A stretch of DNA of 64,000 nucleotides from Gnetum montanum (Eukaryota; Streptophyta; Gnetopsida; Gnetales; Gnetaceae), in NCBI GenBank assembly GCA_015680685.1, contig MNCI01012628.1:1807063-1871062 (forward strand), given 5' to 3'. The notes below the pieces were generated by a model that was not told the DNA's origin, made no database searches, and worked only from the letters and a program-made list of their open reading frames with translations. The translations under genes and the position numbers were made by a program. Shown piece by piece: positions 55,945 to 64,000 of this stretch (position 1 is the first letter of the stretch; each line of letters begins with the position of its first letter).

Positions 55945-58302
55945 GTCACAAGCATACAACATATCATTATCTATGGATGGAATAATATGTATACTAGTGT
56001 ATCAATAGTAGGTTCTTGATTGTTGGCTTCCTACCAAAGTTAATGAGGTCAAAAATATATGGTTTCACTCTTAGTAACTTATATGTTGATTGATGTTTAT
56101 TAGCTATTGATGTGCTAAGGTAAAATATAAGAAAGAAGAAGCTGAGACATATTTTTAAGAATAACACAAAATTCTTTGAAAATAGATGTATTGGTATTCG
56201 TATTATTACGAAGTTGTTGCAGAAACAAGGGCTAAACCCATATTCAAAATGAAAGCTCTTGTGTTAGAGTAAACTTTGTTAAAGCAGGTTACTAAAGACA
56301 TAAGAAAATCTACCTTTAGCTTCGGCACGTTAACACAAACAGTGGAAACAAAACTCCCGCTCCAGCTGACAAAGCCTCGCACACTGGTCCTCTCCTCTTC
56401 TCGCCGAGAAATTGGTTAATTTAGGGCCTGAATCTGTATTAAAGCTAATAGAGGTTTTACATTTGAAACATTTTTTATTAAAGTTAGGAGCTGTTGTTAT
56501 TTGATTGTTTGCATTGGGTGTGTTTCTGCGTTTTTTCTGACTTGATTTGTTGTTCTTCAACCTATTTGAAGTTCAGTGATGCCCTAGTATATTCGGAGAA
56601 ATTTAGAGTTATTATATTAGCAAAAAATTTACGCATTTAGGTAATGTTGTTTTGAATTCCAGTTCCTCAACTTCTACGATGGACGAAATTCTTGTAACTG
56701 CAATATCGCACGGAGGCCTTCTTTGTTCTTAAGTGCTATCCGATGTCCACTTTTTCTTCATTTTCAGAAAAGAATTTAACCGTAAATTGAATGAATAAGC
56801 GTAGGAATTCTCAGATTATAACCTTTCTATAGTTAATCATGTTTCAGTGGTTACCGTTAGCTTGATTAATTAATAGCTGAACGTCAAAATAAATGGCAAT
56901 CCTTAAACTCAATTTCCAGTTTATATGTTGTAAGTAGCCTATTTAGAAATGATAGAAAAACCAAGCAGATATTCCTCCGAGATATGGACAATATGCATAA
57001 AAATAAGTCAAGTCGTTATGTTAATAAAAGAAATTTCATGAACATAATTTATGATGAAACAACATATAAGGTATTAATATATTCAACTCTCAATTGTTGC
57101 ATGATATTGTAAAGGTAAATTTTTGGTTAAAAACGGTTAACTTCCCAGTCATTTGGGTGAATTTCATGATACCACATCTCAACGACTGTATCATTGAATT
57201 TCTTGCCCAGTAATTTGAATTGCTTTGCCAAGAAATATCCACTCGATTTCAACTGCATTCAAAGTATGGGATGCAGTTTGTTTGGTCGATTTACGAAACA
57301 GGGAACAAAAACCCCAACTGCCATGCAAATTGATGCTGGATGATGCCATGTTTCTTGGTATAGATTTGAAGAATTTTTTTATTCTACAGTATGTGATTTG
57401 TTTTAATGATCAATTGTAGCACATCGTTCAGCTTGTTAAATACATGTTTCCTTTCAAATTACAAATATTTTTTAGAAGCCACTTTTAATCAATTTTTATT
57501 CAAAGCATTACTTTGCTTTAAGAGCTGGGAGACAAGTAGCTTAATTTGCTTGCCATTTACCGTATAAAATCTGTTTGGTGTATTTATTACTTGAAATTGA
57601 TCTGAGCTCATCTATGGACAAAATTATTATATCATTTTTCTTATTTTGACCTACGTTCTTACGTACATATTGATCATGTGAATGGCTTATGAATTACAAG
57701 ATTGATGCAGCAATAAGAAGTCTTCCTCTAAAGTGGATTTTGTGTACACCTGTTCATCGCCATTCCACTATCCCGTGATTCTGTGATAACGGAATCACAA
57801 TTTGACACTATTTTGTGTTATATCTGTTGGTCCCAGTTATTATTATTTCTCTGGTATGAATTCTGTTGTTCAGTTAATTTATCCTCATCCTTTAGTTGCC
57901 TATCCATGCATTGATGTCCATCCTGGAAATTTTTATTTCCTTTGTTTCCATGCGTTGATGTCCATCCATTATCATCATGTGAGTCTATTTCTGGATTTCA
58001 TTGTAAACCAGGGTTGGTTCCATCCGTCCAAGAAGCCTTTTCATTACTCTTTTCATACATAAAATTATTTGAACATTTAAATCCACACTTCTTTGTCGGT
58101 ATTTTATCATCTGCATAGAAGCACGGGCTTAACATGTGCTTTTCTTCTTTAATTGCCAATGTTTCAATCATTTCGTAAGCAATTATACTCATTTAGTTTG
58201 GGTTCTAACAACCTCCGTAATGAAAGTATTTTGCTATAACATAGGATTCAAGTTTATATTTTTCTACAAATTTTCTCTTAAATCTCTTTCACTGTTGCCT
58301 AA
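55945..58302. other. Low-repeat stretch with CpG-containing patch and short coding-like pieces
   Basis: No retroelement motif seen. A patch at 56315-56410 keeps several CpG in a window where CpG is rare (ttcggcacgttaac, ctcccgctccagc, cctcgcac, ctcgccgag). A 17-codon ORF at 56680-56733 begins MDEILVTAISHGGLLCS after a splice-like ttccag. At 57215-57330 a frame reads KKYPLDFNCIQSMGCSLFGR. These may be debris of a host gene; none is identified. H inserts at 58303. Confidence 0.35.
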
Positions 58303-59231
58303 TGATGAGTCATCATTGGTTGGTTGCATCGATGAGGCCTCGTTGATGCAGTCGACCGCGTCGACAAGGCCCCGTTGATGCATCTCATCTTGCATTGACA
58401 AGGCTTCATCGATGTAGTGTCTGTCCATCACCTATAAATACGTGCCTACCAGCTGCATTTATGGAGAGTCCAGATTTCAGTAGTAGTGAAGCTCTTGCAT
58501 TTTTTCTATTCAAAAGTTAGAATTTTTTCCTTGAGTGCCTGCAGCAAGAGTCATTGAGTGTACAGACCTTTATTTGAGCATTGTTGTACCTAAGCATGAC
58601 AATGTGTGTGGCAATAAAGATGAGCTTTCTGATAAACCTTGTAGCACTTTGGATAAATTAGCTATTTTACTTATGCATTCAATGTTTTCAATTATTTGTT
58701 AATTATCCTCAATTATTTCACAAATATTTTCTAAGCAATTGAGTTAATGAGGTTATTAAGCTAGATAGATTAAATACATAAGTATAATTGCTTCGAGCGT
58801 AACACGTATTTGCTTGGTAATCTTAGCAACATTATTGCTTGGTATGCCCAGTAGCATAGCATTTGGTTGCCCAGCAGTGGATATGTGGGTTCAGGACGTG
58901 TACAGAAAGTGGAAATAGATACTTATGTTAGGATTAGTTAAATGATTAGTTAATTAATAATTAAGATTAGTTAATCAAACTCCTTTTATCTATATTTCAA
59001 GCACCAAAATATAAAATACAAAATGATAAAAATCATATGCCTCAGTTACACTTAACCATACCAATGTACATCACAAGTGTAATTGGGAGGACAATGATTG
59101 ACTTTAAGGCTAGATTCACTTTCTAAAGGGCTAATGCATTGGAAACGATAAAGTCCGTGGAATTCAATTGAATTGTACACGAACACTTGTGATTCGTATG
59201 CTTGGGCGTAGGGGTATCTCGCCGTTTATCA
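58303..59231 (+). repeat. Element H 5' LTR
   Basis: 929 bp, TGATGAGTCATC...CGTTTATCA. U3 palindromes are of the GTCGAC/ATCGAT type: a near-perfect 26-bp inverted repeat centred on AGGCCT (58325-58350), GTCGAC-CGC-GTCGAC (58351-58365), and CATCGATG near 58408-58415. TATAAATA is at 58433-58440 and AATAAAG near 58614. The rest of U5 resembles that of E. Confidence 0.88.
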
Positions 59232-59250
59232 TTGGTGTCGTTGTTAGGAC
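59232..59250 (+). other. Element H primer-binding site, tRNA-Asp type
   Basis: TTGGTGTCGTTGTTAGGAC follows the LTR and differs from the tRNA-Asp complement mostly by C to T and G to A changes. Confidence 0.8.
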
Positions 59251-59384
59251 TTTGTTTGTGAAACGTGCACTATTTAGGTCTAAATAGATACCACTAACAT
59301 CATTGTACAAACCTAAAAGTCAATAACATTCCCACTATACATAAATTATAAAAGCACAATGACAATTTCATTTTGTTTTACAAA

Positions 59385-60839
59385 ATGTTTTCTTCTTCTC
59401 TTAAGCTTGAAGATACTAAACCATTGGTCCCACAGGAATGCAAGGTGGTATACACTCATCCAAATAAGTTTGTGCTGAATTTCACTTTCATCCTACATCA
59501 AGATGAACAAATGCGATGGTGTGATCTGGAGGACAATGTTGTTTTGTCCTCCGATAGATCTGTGCTTGGAATGTTGTTCAAAACCCTTAAGAAATTAGGC
59601 ATAGCAAATCTTCATGAAAAGTACGTTATAGATTGATATGACACTTGAAACTATTATCTCACTAAAACACAACGTAAGCGAGATAAATGTCAGGAGAAAC
59701 TCCATGAAGCTACAAAGGGAAAACATTACACTAACCCCTTATTCCTACTAGATCAAGAGGACAATGAGAATTCTTCCTTGGAAGGTTTTCAACATGAAGA
59801 TTCTTCATCCCTTGTTACTAATGGTGAGGATGTGAACTTGACCCTGTGATCAACTATTCATAAACTAGGTTCAAGAAAGAGTGATAGCCAAGATAGAGAC
59901 TTGGTTGAACATCGCAATAACAAGGGATCTAATGATGGTGATCGTAAAAAGCGTAAGAGTGGTGGTGGACACCGCGGTGGTGGTGGCAGTCCACCTTTCT
60001 CTTCATTCTCTTCATCCAATTCCGAACATTCCTCTTCATTTGACGGTTCTCATGGAAGCTACTGTCGAAGATGATCAATGAAATAACAATGATTGTGAAG
60101 GCTGCTAAAATCGAAGGGGTGGTTGAAACCATCATCAACGCAATAATGATGATGAACCTTTACTGGCGACTCGAAGTATGCTTAACATTGTGAAAGCAGT
60201 AAGAATTCCAATTAGGCATATGAAGGATAGTTGGATCAAGTGCCTAGATATGAATAATATCCCAAGATTTGAGGGGGGATACAATTCTGATCGGCAAACA
60301 CATCTACAAGCTTTTCAAGATGTTTGTGCCTTACAAAACATTGAGAACAAGTGGTAGAAACTCAAGCTTTTCCCAAGGACACTCATTAAGGAAGTTGAAA
60401 GTTGGTACTGGTCCTTAGAACCGGAATTTATTCGAAGATGGAGAACCATGTTAGAATTGTTCAATGACAAATATCAAATGTACTCTAGAGTGTCTAATCT
60501 GAGAAGGCAAATCCAAGGCTAGAAACAAGGAGCATATGAACCCTTGGATGTTGCCATGGGTCGATACTATTCACTCTTACATAGATGCCCTAGCCATGGT
60601 TACTTTTAGAGGGAACAACTTTGCCACATCATAGATGGGCTCAGGGCAAAAACAAGAAGAACCCTTGGGGTGTATGCCCAAGGGAGGTTGTCTGAAATGA
60701 AAACTCATCAGATCCAAAGGCTAATTGAGCAAGTAGCAAAAGAAAAAGGTGAGCTACGAAAAAGGAAGAATGCTGAAGAGTATAATTGAGATCCATCCAT
60801 TGTAAACAAGAGGTTCAATTTTGTGATGAGGAGGATTCA
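59385..60839 (+). pseudogene. Element H gag, part 1
   Basis: The start is ATG 59385 (MFSSSLKLEDTKPLVPQ); an ATG four codons upstream at 59373 is in the same frame, but 59385 aligns with A and E. The N-terminal domain is open to 59636 (VVYTHPNKFVLNFTFILHQD, EQMRWCDLEDNVVLSSDRSV). A Gly/Ser/His-rich hinge follows, then the gag core near 60230-60480 (NNIPRFEGGYNSDRQTHLQA), and a coiled coil that stops at 60839, where a 1.3-kb sequence is inserted. Confidence 0.87.
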
Positions 60840-62141
60840 TGTTGAACCCAAAAATTTGTTCAATTTTAATAAGTATTTTTGTCAAACTTATGCATTTTAA
60901 TTAATTTCATTCTATATTTCATATAGTTAATTGTTTATTTAACGATTATTTTATTTGTTTATGTAAGTGATAAATATTAGTTTAACTAGTACAATGTATT
61001 ATTATATATAATAAGATTTTATGTACCTCATATAAATTATATTATATTATATTATATATTTTACATAACTATATTATATGTGTGTGTGTGTATATATATA
61101 TTATATGGTGACAGGAAATGAGGAGTTGCATCCAGATTTCAACCTGCCACCGTCGCTGTCATCGGATAACAATGCCAACAATGATGTTTCTGAAATTTTG
61201 CTGGTTGTGAGTTGTCTAAATTATCTTATTCATTTTTACAATGTCTCTCTGACCATTTCTGGCAAATTCATGATAACAAGAACGCTAAATTTGGCACCTG
61301 CACCAAAAATAATGGATTGGTATCAAATTCTTCTATATCTATTTATTATTAAAATATTTATTTTTAAACATCGGTGCAAGCAATGGCGTGGTGGAGATTG
61401 ATGAGGATAAGGCACCAGCGAAGACCGTGGCAAAGAATTTCGCAGATTTATTTTCTTCTTAGATGAATGCATGGAGCATCACATACGCCTCTTTTGCCAC
61501 TTCCTTGAGAATCCATATTAATTTAAAACATTAAAAAGCCAAGATTGGCAGGAGTACCGATTTTAACGGATTGGTATTGGGTTTTGCAATACCTAGATAT
61601 TATTATAATATTTATTTTTAAACCTGGTGGCAGTATAAAAAAGGATTATGCATACACACTAAAAGAAAATTCATTTTTGTTCAGAAAACAAGAAGAAAGA
61701 GTTGATACTAGTAAATTCCATGTTACATTGGAATGAATTATGCTTGAGATTTATTGAAGATTTGTTGAGCCTTGTGGCAATTCTTGTAATTTACAATCCA
61801 ATTGTTGCATTGTGGAGACAGCAAAGTAGGATTGCAATTTAGGCAAGCCTCCTTTGTAATCTTCAAATTACTATTTATAATTTCAATTTGATTTAATTAT
61901 AAATCTTTATTCTTGAACTTATGATTAGAAGTTAAGATAAAGGTTTATAATTTTACTTATGAGTGATAGGCATAAGTATGGAATTTAATTAGATTCAATT
62001 CTAATTGTTTATTGTCTTGATGATTTCTTTGACTTTTTAACTGTTCCTTCACAAGATACGACTTGTGGGTTAGTCACAGACAATGTGACAATTTCTGCAA
62101 CAACAAAAAAAATGCAGCATCAAATTTTTCCTAGCTCATCA
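60840..62141. mobile_element. 1.3-kb insertion in the H gag, solo-LTR-like
   Basis: It starts TGTTGAACCC and ends CTAGCTCATCA (TG...CA). The five bases before it (ATTCA, 60835-60839) and after it (AGTCA, 62142-62146) look like a target duplication with one change; gag reads DEE...SPLDEVV across it. Inside are an AT-rich (TATA)n/(TG)n stretch (60990-61105), two exon-like pieces (see next entry), and a direct repeat (ggattggtat...tatttatttttaaac at about 61314-61370 and 61569-61622). No coding domain of a transposon is seen, so the class is unknown. Confidence 0.6.
61111..61440 (+). pseudogene. Exon-like pieces inside the insertion
   Basis: After a splice-like gtgacag comes GNEELHPDFNLPPSLSSDNN then ANNDVSEILL, followed by a splice-like gttgtgagt near 61206. 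Near 61375-61440 a second piece reads VEIDEDKAPAKTVAKNFADL, ending at TAG. Both are more GC-rich than the AT-rich DNA around them. They resemble captured host exons; no family recognised. Confidence 0.35.
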
Positions 62142-63117
62142 AGTCACCACTTGATGAAGTGGTAAACAAAAGGACATTGCCTATCCAAAAATTTGTTTCT
62201 GACATTTCAGACAAGGTTGAAAAGTTATGGAACTCTTTGGATGAAAATTTTCAAACCACTTTGAAGATTGCTGAAGAATCCAAAGAGTAAAACAGTGTTC
62301 GTAATTGTAGATGGTGAAAAGAAGCTGAACGTACTTATCAAAGAGGTAAGGGCAAAGTTGCTATAGTAGAGAAAGTTGTGGAATCTGGCTCTGATGATGA
62401 AACTGAATGTGACATATGTCAATCTGAACATCCAAAGGGATGCTGCCCTGTGGTCTCACACTTACAAGAGTCTGGAGTATACGCATTAAATCCTCGCCTA
62501 GCACGTAGACAAGCTCCAGGACAATTGCCTTACCCTCAAGGCAGTCCAAGGTAGTTCCACCAACAACAACAAGCTTACTACCCAAGTGGAACTCCTTCAC
62601 AACATTGAACAGTATCAAGTGATACCAACCACAATCGTGAGGAATGCCATCGCCAAGGCAACAGTACCCTTATAGGTAGCCAGATCCATACAAGTACTAT
62701 GTTCAGCAACTCGTCTCCCCTAGAAGTTCAACAGGTCATGCATCATTCTAGCATCATTATTACTCTCCAGAGTACCACCAAACACATTCACCATTTACTC
62801 AAGGGAAAAATCCATATCTGTATCCTTATCATCCTCCACATCCCTCTACACCTACACCTTCACCTTTAACTCAATTACCTCCTGCTCCATCCATGCAAGG
62901 TGAAATTCCTTCATAGCCGCAACAACCAAATGCTTCAAGGGTTGTACACTCACAACCAATTTTTCAACCAAGTGGCCCAAATAATCAATCAAGGAAACGA
63001 CCCTTCTTCTAGCCCAGTAGTCCTCTGCAGCCCTCACAACGTACTCCAGCTGATTGCCCTGCATCTCCAGTACCCTCATCCTCTACATCAAATACCTTCA
63101 AGCAGCCTTCAAACCAA
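62142..63117 (+). pseudogene. Element H gag, part 2
   Basis: Gag resumes SPLDEVVNKRTLPIQKFVSD and VEKLWNSLDENFQTTLKIAE, with a charged stretch. The zinc knuckle CDICQSEHPKGCC is at 62408-62446, intact in all ligands, and is followed by PVVSHLQESGVYALNPRLAR. Then comes the Pro/Gln-rich linker (PTPSPLTQLPPAPSMQGEIP near 62850-62910) up to the protease. Confidence 0.87.
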
Positions 63118-63708
63118 GTGCCACCTAGGATCCGCATTGTAATGCTAACTCATGTTATTTTTGACTGGATCAAAGTTGGCAACCTTCCTACAAAAAGATT
63201 TGATTCAGGAAGTCTGCTCATCTTTCTACAGATTGCCGAACAAGAGCCATGCAAGGCCCTTCTTGACTTTGGTTTTGGAGTTAACCTCATCTCCCATGAT
63301 ATGTACAAAGCCTGGAACCTACCACCTCTTAAGAAGAGTAACATCCGTTTAGAATTAGCAAATCAATCGTTTATGGTCCCTTTGGGATTAGTAGAGGACA
63401 TTGTGACCATAGTTTGTGGGCAGTCTTATCCTGCTGATTTTCTAGTAATCAAGATGGACAATTGCAAAAGCGACTTTTCCATCATCATAGGAAGGGCTTG
63501 GTTAAGCATGGTCAATGCACGAATGGGTATAAGGAACCTATTTCTCGAAATATCTAAGGAAAATGAGTTAGGAAAAATTAAGAAGAAGCGTATTCCATGC
63601 ATTGCGTATAATGGTAACGAGTGTAATTATGTACAAAAAATTTGGTCAATCAAAAGCACACACATTAAGGCATGCAATCAGTGTGCGCAAGAAATTAATA
63701 TTCAATGA
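63118..63708 (+). CDS. Element H protease region, open frame
   Basis: This 196-residue frame is the most intact coding piece of the superfamily here. It reads VMLTHVIFDWIKVGNLPTKR, FLQIAEQEPCKALLDFGFGV with NLIS (active site DFGFGVN for DSGASVN), LEDANQ-like LELANQSFMVPLGLVEDIVT, and SDFSIIIGRAWLSMVNARMG. It is a domain of a gag-pol polyprotein, so its ATG is not a true start. The active-site Asp-x-Gly is kept. Confidence 0.8.
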   Translation: MPPRIRIVMLTHVIFDWIKVGNLPTKRFDSGSLLIFLQIAEQEPCKALLDFGFGVNLISHDMYKAWNLPPLKKSNIRLELANQSFMVPLGLVEDIVTIVCGQSYPADFLVIKMDNCKSDFSIIIGRAWLSMVNARMGIRNLFLEISKENELGKIKKKRIPCIAYNGNECNYVQKIWSIKSTHIKACNQCAQEINIQ

Positions 63709-64000
63709 CGTCTATACATAGCAACCACAAAGCAAGAGGGCACCCAATGGTTGATAGTTAATTCAGAAAGTAGCACAATATGTATGGAGCCAACTAAGAG
63801 CTTAACTTGTGCATATGTAGAAAGCATGGACAAAATTGAACAAGTCCATTTCCAACTCTCTAATGAAGATGATGATAACTGTTGAGAAGAGTTGGAGATC
63901 CCTGATTACTTCAAGTAGGAGTCCTTAGAACTAAAAACTTTACCAGTTGGGATGGAGTATGCATTTCTAAGAATGATAAACTAGTTATCATTAATGCCAA
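63709..64000 (+). pseudogene. Element H linker between protease and RT, cut by window end
   Basis: It reads ATTKQEGTQWLIVNSESSTI and MEPTKSLTCAYVESMDKIEQ, then LKTLPVGMEYAFL, with stops near 63707, 63882 and 63917. It lines up with 11520-11800 of B and 34620-34890 of E. The RT lies beyond the window. Confidence 0.8.

Noticed and set aside
1-64000. tRNA, rRNA or other RNA genes
   Set aside because: No cloverleaf or rRNA-like sequence was seen by eye; matches to tRNA-Asp are only the short primer-binding sites.

Overview
This window looks like repeat-dominated chromosomal DNA from a plant with a very large genome. Nearly every recognisable coding trace is a broken Ty3/Gypsy LTR retrotransposon of the plant Athila/Tat type. 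The DNA is AT-rich and CpG-poor, the elements are old and riddled with stops, and intact LTR pairs with target-site duplications (TSDs) are still visible. That pattern fits a gymnosperm-like genome, but no host gene is intact enough to name the organism. I see no tRNA, rRNA or CRISPR array and no complete host gene.

From left to right: (A) the 5' end of a minus-strand Athila-like element (gag, primer-binding site, LTR; 1-3307), inserted in an LTR remnant of a related plus-strand element (3308-3621). (D) An old plus-strand element with a gag gene, cut in two (3622-3721 and 24996-27295) by (C), a minus-strand Tat-like element (3722-24995, perfect TSD CTAAG). C carries an extra RNase H between protease and reverse transcriptase, and a pentatricopeptide-repeat (PPR) gene fragment in one LTR. 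(B) A plus-strand Athila-like element nested in C (7428-17421, TSD CTACT/CTACC). A solo LTR sits in or beside D (27296-28402, perfect TSD CTCAT). After an assembly gap come (E), a full 13-kb plus-strand Athila-like element (30501-43581, perfect TSD CAAAT) inside the remains of (G), a minus-strand Tat-like integrase; then (F), a plus-strand element with gag and a 3' ORF but no pol (about 46976-54084); then a stretch with few repeats and possible host exon debris (54085-58302); and (H), the 5' part of another plus-strand Athila-like element (58303 to the window end), with its own 1.3-kb insertion.

A, B, E, F, H and the solo LTR form one superfamily. They share TG...CA LTRs of about 0.8-1.1 kb starting TGATG, a primer-binding site matching the 3' end of tRNA-Asp, a gag zinc knuckle C-x2-C-x3-HPKGCC, and (where the 3' end is present) a TCATGGGGGTA polypurine tract. 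E and F also carry a 3' ORF with a basic N-terminus and a long coiled coil. It is preceded by what looks like its own internal promoter and a 5'-leader intron.

The most unusual signals are regulatory. Dense arrays of short palindromes sit directly upstream of every LTR TATA box and come in two types, GATATC and GTCGAC/ATCGAT. In E and F the same type recurs in the internal promoter ahead of the 3' ORF. Separately, the U5 region of the solo LTR and of F holds hairpins whose stems differ by compensating base changes. Both observations come from reading by eye and can be tested with simple alignments.
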